A stretch of DNA of 64,000 nt from ZLKRG08 sp046048895. GTDB taxonomy: Bacteria > Actinomycetota > Actinomycetes > Nanopelagicales > Nanopelagicaceae. Of this stretch, positions 43,097 through 51,737 are shown in pieces; position 1 is the first letter of the stretch; each line of letters begins with the position of its first letter. The DNA lies in assembly GCA_046048895.1 (NCBI GenBank), contig JBJOFF010000004.1, positions 59,230 through 123,229 on the forward strand, written 5' to 3'. The notes under the pieces were generated by a model. The model was given only the letters and a program-made list of their open reading frames with translations, was not told where the DNA came from and searched no databases. The position numbers and the translations under genes are program-made.

Positions 43097-43890
43097 TGTC
43101 AATTCGTCAATTTAATTACGGACGCAATCGTCGTGGTCGCGTCTCAGTTGGCGCAGAGCGTTTCTTATATTCAGCGCTCGTTATGAGCATGGCTATGCAG
43201 ATAACTTTTCTATTTAGCCAGAATGCAAAGTTTATTTTAGCTTCTGCAATTTTTGCTGCGCTCTTTTCTTTATCGCATGCTCAGTTAGCTTATGCTAAAC
43301 GATATTTTTGGAGCTATTTAGTTTTCACATTATTGGTTGGCTTTGCAGTTGAAAAAACCTCTTTAGTCACAGGTTGGCCATTTGGCGACTTAACTTATAA
43401 AAATTTAGGTGCTCAAGTTTTTGGGGTTCCATTACTGGTTTTAGTCTTTTGGCTCGCATCGATGCATCCGCTTCTCATAATGGCCCGCAAAATTGCACCT
43501 AACTGGGTATTAGTTTCAGGCGCTTTAGTTATTACTGCCTATGCATTATTTTTCGATCAATTACTGGTTGCTAATAAGTATAAAACTTGGGAATTTAGTA
43601 GCGCACATATTCCATTTCAAACCCATATTCCTTTGGATAACATAATTGGATGGCTCTTTGTGGGAGTAATTTTCTTCGGATTGGCGCACCTGCTTTTACC
43701 TAAAGAGCGTCGCAAAATTAGTGCAGGTATCGCATCTGTAGATATCTTCTTAACTTGGACTTGGATTTACCACGTAATTGCCAACATCTTCTTCTTTGGC
43801 AAACAAGGAACTGCGCTGATTGGCGGCTTGGTCTATGGCGCGTTGCTTAGCTACTACCTTTCAAAGCGTTATTTAGGTAGCCCTAATTGA
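43096..43890 (+). CDS. Carotenoid biosynthesis protein, CruF/DUF422-like
   Basis: 264 aa, about 7 hydrophobic helices. The segment VEKTSLVTGWPFGDLTYKNLGAQVFGVPLLVLVFWL carries the E-x-x-G-x-x-x-G-x-F-G-x-Y pattern of the CruF/bisanhydrobacterioruberin hydratase family, and a second conserved stretch is FFDQLLV-KYKTWEF. CruF enzymes hydrate the end of acyclic or monocyclic carotenoids. Starts with GTG overlapping the ybaK stop and ends in a TTGA overlap with the CrtI-like gene. The exact carotenoid is unknown. Confidence 0.75.
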   Translation: MSIRQFNYGRNRRGRVSVGAERFLYSALVMSMAMQITFLFSQNAKFILASAIFAALFSLSHAQLAYAKRYFWSYLVFTLLVGFAVEKTSLVTGWPFGDLTYKNLGAQVFGVPLLVLVFWLASMHPLLIMARKIAPNWVLVSGALVITAYALFFDQLLVANKYKTWEFSSAHIPFQTHIPLDNIIGWLFVGVIFFGLAHLLLPKERRKISAGIASVDIFLTWTWIYHVIANIFFFGKQGTALIGGLVYGALLSYYLSKRYLGSPN

Positions 43891-44984
43891 AGAAAGAGCT
43901 ACCTAAAAAGGTCTATATCGAAGGAGCTAATTTGGCCGCACTGACTGCTGCAGCCAGGCTAAGTAAATTTAAGTATCAAGTCACTTTAAATGGCGATACC
44001 TATCGAAATACTGTTATTGATAGTTTCTCATTTGATACCGCACCGCTTTTTACCTTGCCTGCGGTCTATCGTGATTTCTTTCAAAAGACGGGAAAACATT
44101 TTGGGCAAGTATTAAATGTAATTCCGATGGATCCCGCTTTTCGCTTTGACTTTGGCGAGTTGCAAATTAATTTTGCCAATCTTTCTCGAAGCGCGAGATT
44201 GAATGAAATTACCGAAAAGCTTGGCGCTGATGCGGCTGTTGAATGGGAGAAAGCGCTAAAACAAGGCGAATATCTCTGGGATCGAATTAGAGAGAATATG
44301 GTCGAATGGGAATTTTCATTACTTCGATTTAACCCAGATACCTACCTACGAATGCGGGCGCCGCTTATTAGAAATCCATATTTGAATAAAATCATGGCTC
44401 ATTACTCAACCTACCTTGGATACCCGGCTGGAATTTATAAGTGGTCACATATTGCTGCCTTCGTTGAAGAGAGTTTTGGAATTTGGCAGATTGAAGGTGG
44501 CCTGGAAGCTTTAACTGAATCTGTAAAAAATCGTGCTTTAGAATTAGGTACCACTTTTGGTCAACGAAGAGATTTTGATTACTACATCGACGCAACTCAA
44601 ACGCATAGCGTGCCAACTCAGCGATTAATTGGTATTTCTGATTACCCTGGCCAATTACCAATCAGAACTGTGCAATTTCATAAAGATGGCAAGAGCACCG
44701 ATATATACGCCAGCCAATTGGGAGACTTGGATGAAGGTATGTATTCACTAGTATTAACTGGCGATTTGAGCATTACAGATTTTGATAGCTACGCCAGAGT
44801 CGATCAAATCCGCCAGGGACAAAGTGGTGATTCTGATAATCAACTAGTGACCAAAATACGAACTCCTAATAAGCGTAAATTAAAGGTACGTCACTTAGAT
44901 TCACTGGCGCATGCTGGAATTGCTGGCGAACTACTTGCAAATGCTGTCCGTGGGATAAAGAATCGACCAAGTCATGAACATTGA
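43887..44984 (+). CDS. CrtI-like oxidoreductase with degenerate FAD site
   Basis: 365 aa, shorter than phytoene desaturases (about 490 aa). The N-terminus VYIEGANLAALTAAARLSK follows the CrtI beta-alpha-beta pattern, but the GxGxxG reads G13-x-N15-x-x-A18 and the acidic residue ending strand 2 is Asn (VTLNG). The region LYLGYPAGIYKWSHIA then FGIWQIEGGLEAL matches the CrtI substrate-domain layout, and the C-terminal LAHAGIAGELLANAV resembles the reduced CrtI end. Loss of the dinucleotide motif suggests a non-catalytic or re-purposed paralogue. TTG start coupled to the CruF-like gene; overlaps the prenyl synthase by 11 bases. Confidence 0.7.
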   Translation: MKKELPKKVYIEGANLAALTAAARLSKFKYQVTLNGDTYRNTVIDSFSFDTAPLFTLPAVYRDFFQKTGKHFGQVLNVIPMDPAFRFDFGELQINFANLSRSARLNEITEKLGADAAVEWEKALKQGEYLWDRIRENMVEWEFSLLRFNPDTYLRMRAPLIRNPYLNKIMAHYSTYLGYPAGIYKWSHIAAFVEESFGIWQIEGGLEALTESVKNRALELGTTFGQRRDFDYYIDATQTHSVPTQRLIGISDYPGQLPIRTVQFHKDGKSTDIYASQLGDLDEGMYSLVLTGDLSITDFDSYARVDQIRQGQSGDSDNQLVTKIRTPNKRKLKVRHLDSLAHAGIAGELLANAVRGIKNRPSHEH

Positions 44985-45960
44985 TCAATTACGCCAAGGC
45001 ATCGATAGCGCACTGACTTCGCAGGTTAGCCAATACTGTGCCACCATTTCGGAAATTGATGATCAATTAACACCGATTGCGAAATCCTTAAAAGTTTATC
45101 TGGCAGAAGGTAAACGATTTCGACCGCTCTTTTCTTTGATTGGTTATCTTGGGACAAATGGAGATTTAAACGAACAGGTTTATCAAGCTGCAGCATCTTT
45201 AGAATTTCTACAAGCCAGCGCGCTAATTCATGATGATTTGATGGATGGCTCAGACACTAGACGTGGCAAACCAGCTATGCATAAGCAATTTGGATCGGCA
45301 GCCGCAATTTTAATTGGAGACTTAGCTCTGGTTTGGAATGAACAAGCAATTCATGAATCTGGATTAGCCAACTCCAACTTAAATCAAATCCACGACATTA
45401 TGCGAACCGAATTAATGGCTGGACAATTCTTAGATGTTTATGAACAGAGTCAAAAGAGCTACAGCGTTGAGCGTTCTCTAAAGATTGCTAGATATAAGTC
45501 TGGTAAGTACAGTATTGAAAGACCGCTGCACTTTGGTGCTGCTTTGGCTGATCCTGATAACTTATCCGAATATCTAAGTATCTACTCAGAATATGGCTTA
45601 CCGCTTGGTGAGGCTTTTCAATTGCGCGATGACTTACTTGGAGTTTTCGGCAATCCAGACGAAACCGGAAAACCAGCGGGCGATGACTTACGAGAAGGTA
45701 AGCGCACTGCGTTAATCGCTTTTGCATACGATCGTGGCTCTGCTAAAACTAAGTCGCTAATCGATGAAAAGTTGGGCACATCTAATATCGATGGTTTGGC
45801 TGAGGCCATCAAAGAAAGTGGCGCTCCAGATCATGTAGAAGATTTGATTGAGAAATTGGCTGAAAATGCGCTGGATGCGATTGATCGCAGGGAATTGAAT
45901 TCAGCTGCTAAAACGCTGATGACCGAGATGGTTACGGTAGTTACCAAACGTAGCCGCTAG
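44974..45960 (+). CDS. Polyprenyl diphosphate synthase, probable GGPP synthase
   Basis: Chain-elongating trans-prenyltransferase. 328 aa. The first aspartate-rich motif is HDDLMDGSDTRRG near residue 88, preceded by small residues, and the second is LRDDLLGVFGNPDETGKPAGDDL near residue 217; KRFRPLF and the KTG-like KSGKYS segment are present. Context beside CruF- and CrtI-like genes suggests C20 supply for carotenoids (crtE role). Product length cannot be set from sequence alone; heptaprenyl-type quinone synthesis is an alternative. Confidence 0.85.
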   Translation: MNIDQLRQGIDSALTSQVSQYCATISEIDDQLTPIAKSLKVYLAEGKRFRPLFSLIGYLGTNGDLNEQVYQAAASLEFLQASALIHDDLMDGSDTRRGKPAMHKQFGSAAAILIGDLALVWNEQAIHESGLANSNLNQIHDIMRTELMAGQFLDVYEQSQKSYSVERSLKIARYKSGKYSIERPLHFGAALADPDNLSEYLSIYSEYGLPLGEAFQLRDDLLGVFGNPDETGKPAGDDLREGKRTALIAFAYDRGSAKTKSLIDEKLGTSNIDGLAEAIKESGAPDHVEDLIEKLAENALDAIDRRELNSAAKTLMTEMVTVVTKRSR

Positions 45961-45965
45961 ACTTT

Positions 45966-46060
45966 GCAATACGCGGGAGCCAAAAGTTGGCTGAGAGGAC
46001 CCAAAGGTAAAAAACCAAGGGTCGACCGCATTACCGGTTCGATAATGCGAGCCAGGGAGG
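45966..46060 (+). promoter_or_regulatory. TPP riboswitch (THI element)
   Basis: Conserved TPP aptamer parts occur in order: CGGGAGCC, GGCTGAGAGGACCC (P2/J2-3 region), a P3 stem of GACCC with GGGTC (inner GGT/ACC), then ACCGCATTACC, GGTTCGATAATGCGAGCC and AGGGAGG. The 3' end of the aptamer contains the ribosome-binding AGGGAGG, 6 bases before the pnuT ATG, so thiamine pyrophosphate should hide it and stop translation. No terminator hairpin is visible, supporting translational control. Confidence 0.93.
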
Positions 46061-46066
46061 ATTTAA

Positions 46067-46645
46067 ATGTCTACCTTTTTCACCGCTTGGGGATATGAAG
46101 TCTCTTATCTTGAATTTGTATCTGCCTTAACTAGTTTTATTGGAGTTTGGTATGGCACTACTACCAAACGCATCACTTGGCCATGGTGGATTATTTCTAG
46201 CGCGCTATATGGCATCTTCTTCTGGCAAGTGGATCTGATTGCCTCAGCACTTTTGCAGATAGTTTTTATCGCAGCCGGAATTTGGGGTTGGTTTGGCTGG
46301 GGTCCAAAAGGTGCTAGACCTGGAAAATTAAATCAAAGAGATCGCGCGCTTTGGCTAATGGGTCTATTGGTTGCGTGGTTGGTATTTACACCTTGGTTAC
46401 AAGGTATTGGCGCAGCCGCTTATCGCACCGATGCGCTAATTTTCCTGGGCTCTTTCGTTGCGCAAGTATTAATGGTTTATGAAAAATATGAGAGTTGGCC
46501 AATCTGGTTTGTAGTTGACACGATTGCCACAATTGAATATGCCGTTTTAAAGTATTGGTTTACCGCAGTGCTCTATCTAGCATTTACTGGAATTGCGCTC
46601 GTTGGTTGGGTCAGATGGTTACGAATCCACAAATCATCCTTGTAG
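46067..46645 (+). CDS. pnuT: PnuT-type thiamine transporter (PnuC family)
   Basis: 192 aa membrane protein of the PnuC fold, about 7 helices. Family traits: aromatic-rich helices IWGWFGWGPKG, SWPIWFVVDTIATIEYAV near the C-terminus and LYLAFTGIALVGWVRWL at the end. PnuC proteins carry NMN/riboside vitamins; control by a TPP riboswitch directly upstream assigns this one to thiamine uptake (PnuT). Its last 31 bases overlap the next gene. Thiamine uptake fits a streamlined, probably thiamine-dependent organism, though biosynthetic genes could lie outside this window. Confidence 0.88.
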   Translation: MSTFFTAWGYEVSYLEFVSALTSFIGVWYGTTTKRITWPWWIISSALYGIFFWQVDLIASALLQIVFIAAGIWGWFGWGPKGARPGKLNQRDRALWLMGLLVAWLVFTPWLQGIGAAAYRTDALIFLGSFVAQVLMVYEKYESWPIWFVVDTIATIEYAVLKYWFTAVLYLAFTGIALVGWVRWLRIHKSSL

Positions 46646-47109
46646 ATGGTCCGGCAGGTGCAGGAAAAACCACCTTCGCTCTAGAACTTCAGCGCAAATT
46701 AAATTGCGAAGTGATTCATCTTGATGATCATTACGATGGCTGGGAAAAGGCGCTAGACACAGGCTTAACTGAATTGCTTCTGCAATTAACGAGGAACTTT
46801 AAAGCAGGAATTGCAAGTGAGCTTCCAATTTATAACTGGCACCAAGCGAGCTTCGATGGAGTGCGAACCATCCAGCCCGCAGCGCATTTGATTATCGAAG
46901 GAGTTGGTTCTGGCCAAAGCTCAATTCGAGCGCTGGCTACTGAGCTTTATTGGATTGATATTGAACCTGAGCTGGGCCTAAAACGAGCGCTGGAGAGAGA
47001 TGGCGCAGAGTACGAAATAGAGATTAGAAAGTGGCAAAATCGTGAAGCAAAACACTTTGCTATAGAACGCACCCGCGATTTCGCCGATTTCATTATCTCC
47101 ACCACCTAA
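46615..47109 (+). CDS. P-loop kinase, uridine-kinase-like
   Basis: 164 aa. Walker A IILVDGPAGAGKTT at residues 7-20, VIHLDDHYDGW (nucleoside-kinase-like acidic motif), IIEGVGSG (Walker B region), and REAKHFAIERTRDFADFII near the end. The layout matches small uridine kinase/shikimate-kinase-like P-loop proteins, but the substrate is unknown. The ATG at 46615 lies just before the P-loop; the frame upstream is pnuT sequence. Linkage to pnuT raises the possibility of a vitamin or nucleoside substrate, an inference only. Confidence 0.75.
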   Translation: MVTNPQIILVDGPAGAGKTTFALELQRKLNCEVIHLDDHYDGWEKALDTGLTELLLQLTRNFKAGIASELPIYNWHQASFDGVRTIQPAAHLIIEGVGSGQSSIRALATELYWIDIEPELGLKRALERDGAEYEIEIRKWQNREAKHFAIERTRDFADFIISTT

Positions 47110-47119
47110 AATCCACCCC

Positions 47120-49021
47120 GTGAGTGATCTAAGCGGCCAGTTAATAGATAACCGCTACGAACTACTCCGCATAATTGCGAACGGTGGTATGGGAACCATC
47201 TACGAAGGTTTGGATACCAGGTTAGATCGCAAAGTCGCCGTAAAGATCATGCATCCGCATTTAGCGCAGGATGAAGAATTTATCTCAAGGTTTATTCGCG
47301 AAGCTAAAGCCGCTGCCTCCCTATCACATCCAAATATCGTAAATGTGATGGATCAAGGTTGGAATCAATCAGGCATCCCAGCAGTCTTTCTAGTCATGGA
47401 GTTAGTTGAAGGTCAGACGCTTCGTGAATTAATTGCAAGTAAAGGAAAGTTTTCTGTAAGTGAAACGCTTAATTATTTATCGCCAGTAGTTAGCGCACTT
47501 GCAGCTGCGCATCAAATTGGCATTGTTCATCGCGATATCAAGCCTGAGAATATTTTGATCTCTAACGATGGGCGTATAAAGATTGCTGATTTTGGATTGG
47601 CTCGCGGAACTAATTTAGGCCAGACCATGACTGCCGAAGCCAGCGTAATTTTAGGAAGCGTTTCATATCTTTCACCCGAACAGGTGCAACGCGGGATCTC
47701 AGATTCCAGAAGTGATATCTACTCTGTCGGAGTAATGGCTTTTGAAATGTTAACCGGTAAACGACCTCACATAAGCGATTCGCCGCTTCAGATTGCATAT
47801 TTGCATGTAAATGAAGATATTCCAAAGATAAGTAGCAAAGGCATTAAATTACCTAAAGAATTAGATGAACTCATCTACTCTGCAACTAGCCGCAATCCTG
47901 ATGATCGCCCGAAAGATGCGGGAGTTTTATCCGCAGCTCTTCGTAATATTCAGATTAAATTTGACCCTACCAAGCAGCAGATGAGCTTGGAGCTAGATTT
48001 GCCGGTAAGAACGCAAATCACAAAAGCTAGCAAAGTCAGTGCCAAGCCAGAAATAATCGAAGAAGAATTAACTCGTGAAATTACTAAACCAGTAAAGCGC
48101 GAAAAAGTTAAGCCGGAGAAGGTTAGAAGAGAGCGCAAGTCACGTAAGGGCTTGGCAAAGGTTGCCATTGTTTTAGCTATAGCGGTTGGCTTTGGCGGTT
48201 GGTGGACCATGATTGGCCCAGGTTCAAAAGTTACCGTTCCATCATTAATTGGCGGGACCATGGAAGATGCCGCCAATTTACTTACTCCGGTTGGGTTAGT
48301 TAGTGAAGTTGCAAGTCAAGAATTTAATGAAGAGATTAGTAAAGGCATCATTATCTCAACTAATCCAGAAGCTGGCGCAAAAATAGATGAAGGTGGACTC
48401 GTTCGGATCACACTATCTAAAGGGCCGGAGCGTTATCTAATTCCAAGCGTCGCACAATTAACCGTCGAAGCTGCAACCAAGATTTTGTCTTCAATTCCAA
48501 TTGCGGATCCGGTAATTCAAGAGGTCTTTAACAATAAGATTCCAAAAGGTTTCGTAATTGGTACTGAACCAACCAATGGAGCCCAAGTAAGGCGTGGGGC
48601 TGGGATTAAACTAATAGTCTCTAAAGGTGTCGAACAAATTACTTTAATTAATTTTGTCAATAAATCCGGTGAAGAAGCGCTTAATACCTTAACTGAAGCT
48701 GGTTTTAAAGTTAGCTCTAAATATGTATTTAGTGAAACCGTGCCATTAGGGGCCGTAGTTTCGCAATTGCCATCAGAAGTTAAGGGATATCCAAAGGGCA
48801 GTTCGGTTGCTCTCTCTATCTCTAAGGGCTCTGCTTATGTGTTTGTTCCAAATGTGTACTCTTTAAGTGAGAGTAAAGCTAAATCAATTCTTACCGCATT
48901 AGATCTACAAGTAACGGTAAAAAGAATGGGAAATAAGGCGGTTAAACAAGTAACTGCAATTTCACCAAAAATTGGAACCAAGGTCCTTCGTGGCAGCAAG
49001 GTCACTATCACTGTAGGGTAA
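47120..49021 (+). CDS. PASTA-domain Ser/Thr protein kinase (PknB type)
   Basis: 633 aa. Kinase domain at residues 10-275: glycine loop ANGGMGTIYEG, VAVK (Lys42), HRDIKPEN (Asp139) and DFG (157-159), an APE-like SPEQ. A juxtamembrane basic stretch precedes one membrane helix (residues about 345-366). Four extracellular PASTA repeats (about 368-433, 434-500, 501-565, 566-633) follow, which in PknB sense muropeptides or lipid II. GTG start, 10 bases after the P-loop kinase. It is not in the dcw cluster, but likely phosphorylates cell-wall or division proteins, as in other actinobacteria. Confidence 0.93.
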   Translation: MSDLSGQLIDNRYELLRIIANGGMGTIYEGLDTRLDRKVAVKIMHPHLAQDEEFISRFIREAKAAASLSHPNIVNVMDQGWNQSGIPAVFLVMELVEGQTLRELIASKGKFSVSETLNYLSPVVSALAAAHQIGIVHRDIKPENILISNDGRIKIADFGLARGTNLGQTMTAEASVILGSVSYLSPEQVQRGISDSRSDIYSVGVMAFEMLTGKRPHISDSPLQIAYLHVNEDIPKISSKGIKLPKELDELIYSATSRNPDDRPKDAGVLSAALRNIQIKFDPTKQQMSLELDLPVRTQITKASKVSAKPEIIEEELTREITKPVKREKVKPEKVRRERKSRKGLAKVAIVLAIAVGFGGWWTMIGPGSKVTVPSLIGGTMEDAANLLTPVGLVSEVASQEFNEEISKGIIISTNPEAGAKIDEGGLVRITLSKGPERYLIPSVAQLTVEAATKILSSIPIADPVIQEVFNNKIPKGFVIGTEPTNGAQVRRGAGIKLIVSKGVEQITLINFVNKSGEEALNTLTEAGFKVSSKYVFSETVPLGAVVSQLPSEVKGYPKGSSVALSISKGSAYVFVPNVYSLSESKAKSILTALDLQVTVKRMGNKAVKQVTAISPKIGTKVLRGSKVTITVG

Positions 49022-49025
49022 GGGA

Positions 49026-49883
49026 ATGCCTAAAAAACTTCCACGTATCGGTGCCCATACTCCAACTTCTGGTGGAATGGCTAAACGTTCCTTGGGGTAT
49101 GCCGAAACTATTCAAGCAGAGGCAATCCAAGTATTTGCTTCCAACCCACGTGGATGGGCGATGCCAGAACCTAATCCAGCAGCTGATGAAGAGTTTCGCA
49201 GCAAAGCAGCCGCAATGGATATTGCGACATACGTACATGCACCCTTCTTAATTAATTTAGGATCACCAACCGAAGGCACTTATAAGAACTCTCTAAATTC
49301 AACCGCATACTCACTTCGTCGCGGAAAAGATATTGGCGCTCTAGGCGTTGTTATCCATACCGGCTCCGCAGTAGATGAAGGGCATGTAACAAATGCCTGG
49401 AAACAGATTCACGAAGGCATGATGCCCATTTTAAATGCCTTGGATGATGATGCTCCGTCCCTGCTCCTAGAACCAACTGCAGGGCAAGGTCAATCACTTG
49501 TAAAGAAATTAGATGATCTCGAGAATTATTTAAAAGCGCTGGAATACCATCCAAAGGTTGGTATCTGTCTCGATACATGCCACGTATTTGCAGCCGGACA
49601 TGACATCGCCAAAAAAGGTGGCATGACCGAGACTCTAGATGTATTAGTTCAAATAGCTGGAGCTGAAAGATTTCAATTAGTTCATGCAAATGATTCCATG
49701 GATGTCTGCGGTGCACTCAAAGATCGCCATCAAAATATCGGCGAAGGATATATTGGCGTTGATCCATTTAAAGAAATGCTCAAGCATCCAGCAATCGCAA
49801 ATGCTCCTTTAATTTTAGAGACACCCGGTGAAGAGCCAGAACACGGCAAAGAGGTAGCTTTACTAAAGAAGTTGCGCGGATGA
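49026..49883 (+). CDS. nfo: Endonuclease IV (apurinic/apyrimidinic endonuclease)
   Basis: Zn-dependent AP endonuclease of base-excision repair. 285 aa TIM barrel with the metal-ligand segments in order: GAHTPTSGG, YVHAPFLINLGS, VIHTGS, LLLEPTAGQG, CLDTCHVFAAGHD, LVHANDSMDVCGALKDRHQNIG and LETPG. All the expected His/Asp/Glu ligands are present. It overlaps the downstream EamA gene by 4 bases. Confidence 0.95.
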   Translation: MPKKLPRIGAHTPTSGGMAKRSLGYAETIQAEAIQVFASNPRGWAMPEPNPAADEEFRSKAAAMDIATYVHAPFLINLGSPTEGTYKNSLNSTAYSLRRGKDIGALGVVIHTGSAVDEGHVTNAWKQIHEGMMPILNALDDDAPSLLLEPTAGQGQSLVKKLDDLENYLKALEYHPKVGICLDTCHVFAAGHDIAKKGGMTETLDVLVQIAGAERFQLVHANDSMDVCGALKDRHQNIGEGYIGVDPFKEMLKHPAIANAPLILETPGEEPEHGKEVALLKKLRG

Positions 49884-50737
49884 AACAGAAGTTAGCTTCA
49901 TGGCTACTTTTAACGGTAGCTATGTCATGGGGACTCGCCTTCGTAACTATGAAAGATGCGTTAGAGCGTCAATCGGTAAATAGCTTTCTCTTCTACAGAT
50001 TCGCGTTAGCTGCCGTCGCGCTTTTAATAATACGCCCTCAAATACTGAAAAATTTAGATAAAGATGTAATTAAACATGGTGGAATTACCGGGTTGTTTCT
50101 AGCCGCTGGATTTATCTTTCAAACTTATGGCTTAGATATGACCGGGGCTGCAGTTACTGGATTTATTACTGGACTTTATGTTGTCGCAACACCGCTCTTT
50201 GAACAATTTTTTGGTGGTAGAAAATTAGGTCGAACCATTTGGATTTCAATTGCAATTGCTACAACTGGTTTAGGGCTCCTCTCGCTTAAAGGATTTTCAG
50301 TTGGACTTGGTGAATTTCTAGTTCTTGTTAGCGCGCTCTGCTACACCGGACAAATTATCGGTTTAAGTAAATGGTCGCACGGTAGAGATGTCTGGGCAAT
50401 GACATTTATGCAAATCTTTGTCGTTGCGGTGGTAACTGGCATAGCTGCAATAATTGAGGGCTTTCAAGCACCGCCTGATAATGGAGTTTGGGGTGTAGTT
50501 ATTTTCACCGCCATCGTTTGTACCGTTACCGCGTTTATTATTCAAACTTGGTCGCAAGCAATATTGGAATCAACCAAAGCTGCCGTGATTATGACTATGG
50601 AAGTGGTCTTCTCTGCACTCTTTGCTGTGACTCTAGGCGGTGAAGTGCTTTCAACTCGCACTTTAATCGGAGGCCTTTTAGTTGTAATCTCTATGTACAC
50701 CATTGTTTTTCATGAAAGTAAACCTGTACATGATTGA
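49880..50737 (+). CDS. EamA/DMT-family transporter
   Basis: 285 aa with ten predicted helices in two EamA repeats. The N-terminal SWGLAFVTMKDALERQS and FYRFALAAVALLI are typical of the drug/metabolite transporter family; the second repeat carries STKAAVIMTMEVVFSALFAV. It starts in an ATGA overlap with nfo and runs 8 bases into the threonine aldolase gene. An amino acid or metabolite exporter is likely; pairing with threonine aldolase hints at amino acids, a weak inference. Confidence 0.85.
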   Translation: MKQKLASWLLLTVAMSWGLAFVTMKDALERQSVNSFLFYRFALAAVALLIIRPQILKNLDKDVIKHGGITGLFLAAGFIFQTYGLDMTGAAVTGFITGLYVVATPLFEQFFGGRKLGRTIWISIAIATTGLGLLSLKGFSVGLGEFLVLVSALCYTGQIIGLSKWSHGRDVWAMTFMQIFVVAVVTGIAAIIEGFQAPPDNGVWGVVIFTAIVCTVTAFIIQTWSQAILESTKAAVIMTMEVVFSALFAVTLGGEVLSTRTLIGGLLVVISMYTIVFHESKPVHD

Positions 50738-51737
50738 TCTTCGTTCCGATACCGTTACTAAACCATCAGCGGCGATGCTAGATGCCATGATGTCATCGCC
50801 TGTCGGAGATGACGTTTACGGAGATGATGCAACAGTTAATGCTCTTGAAGAGCGAGTATCTGCGATGTTTGGCAAGGAAGCAGGGCTCTTCTCCCCTACT
50901 GGATCACTCTCTAATCAGTTAGGCATTCGCTTACTTGTAAAACCTGGTGAAGAGTTAATTCTCGATCAGACTGCGCATATTGCCCGAGCTGAATTAGGTG
51001 CTGCTGCCGCATTCAGTGGAATTACTACTCGCACCTTTGCTTCGATAAACGGTAAATTAAACGCTAAAACCGCACTTGATTTGGCCCATCCTGATGCTGG
51101 TCCATATCTGGTTTCAACCAAAGCTATTGCGGTAGAAGATACTCATAACTTTGGTGGCGGAACTGTGCAATCTCTAGATGAAATTAGAAAACTATATGCA
51201 GGTGCGCAAGAGATGAATCTGCCGCTACACATGGATGGTGCTCGAATCTGGAACGCCCATGTTGCTTCCGGAACGGAGTTTAAAGAATATGGAAAGTACT
51301 TCGAAACCTTAAGTGTCTGCTTCTCTAAAGGCTTAGGTGCGCCGATAGGTTCAATGATTCTCTCAACTAAGAAAAATATTGCAGAAGCTCGTATTTGGCG
51401 TAAACGTTATGGTGCAGGTATGCGTCAAGTTGGCTTATTGGCTGGCGCTATCAACTACGCCTTAGATCACAATATAGACCGATTAAAAATTGACCACGAG
51501 CGTGCTGCAAAAATTGCTCAAGCTGCGGGTATTGCTCAGCCAGATACCAATATTGTGGCGTTGGACCTAAGTAAGTATCCATTTGATGCAGCGACCTATG
51601 CCGAAACTTTAAAGTCCCATGGAATTTTAGCTGGCGCGCTTGGCAAGAACTTCGTGCGCTTAGTTACGCATATGGATTTAACCGATGAAGATATTGAAAC
51701 TACCTGCGAAGTTTTAAAGCGCACCCTCGTGGCGTAA
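50730..51737 (+). CDS. Low-specificity L-threonine aldolase
   Basis: PLP enzyme splitting threonine to glycine and acetaldehyde. About 335 aa, fold type I. MIDLRSDTVTKPS, GDDVYGDDATVNALEE, FSPTGSLSNQLGIR, EDTHNFGGGTV, HMDGARIWNA and the PLP-lysine segment SVCFSKGLGAPIGS all fit. The ATG at 50730, directly before IDLRSDTVTKP, is preferred to two in-frame ATGs upstream, which lie inside the EamA gene. The 3' end overlaps the convergent ogt gene by 24 bases. Confidence 0.93.
   Translation: MIDLRSDTVTKPSAAMLDAMMSSPVGDDVYGDDATVNALEERVSAMFGKEAGLFSPTGSLSNQLGIRLLVKPGEELILDQTAHIARAELGAAAAFSGITTRTFASINGKLNAKTALDLAHPDAGPYLVSTKAIAVEDTHNFGGGTVQSLDEIRKLYAGAQEMNLPLHMDGARIWNAHVASGTEFKEYGKYFETLSVCFSKGLGAPIGSMILSTKKNIAEARIWRKRYGAGMRQVGLLAGAINYALDHNIDRLKIDHERAAKIAQAAGIAQPDTNIVALDLSKYPFDAATYAETLKSHGILAGALGKNFVRLVTHMDLTDEDIETTCEVLKRTLVA

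Noticed and set aside
43887..44984. CrtI-like gene as a pseudogene
   Set aside because: The frame is uninterrupted, overlaps both neighbours in coupled fashion and keeps family segments beyond the FAD motif, so a degenerate but expressed protein is more likely.
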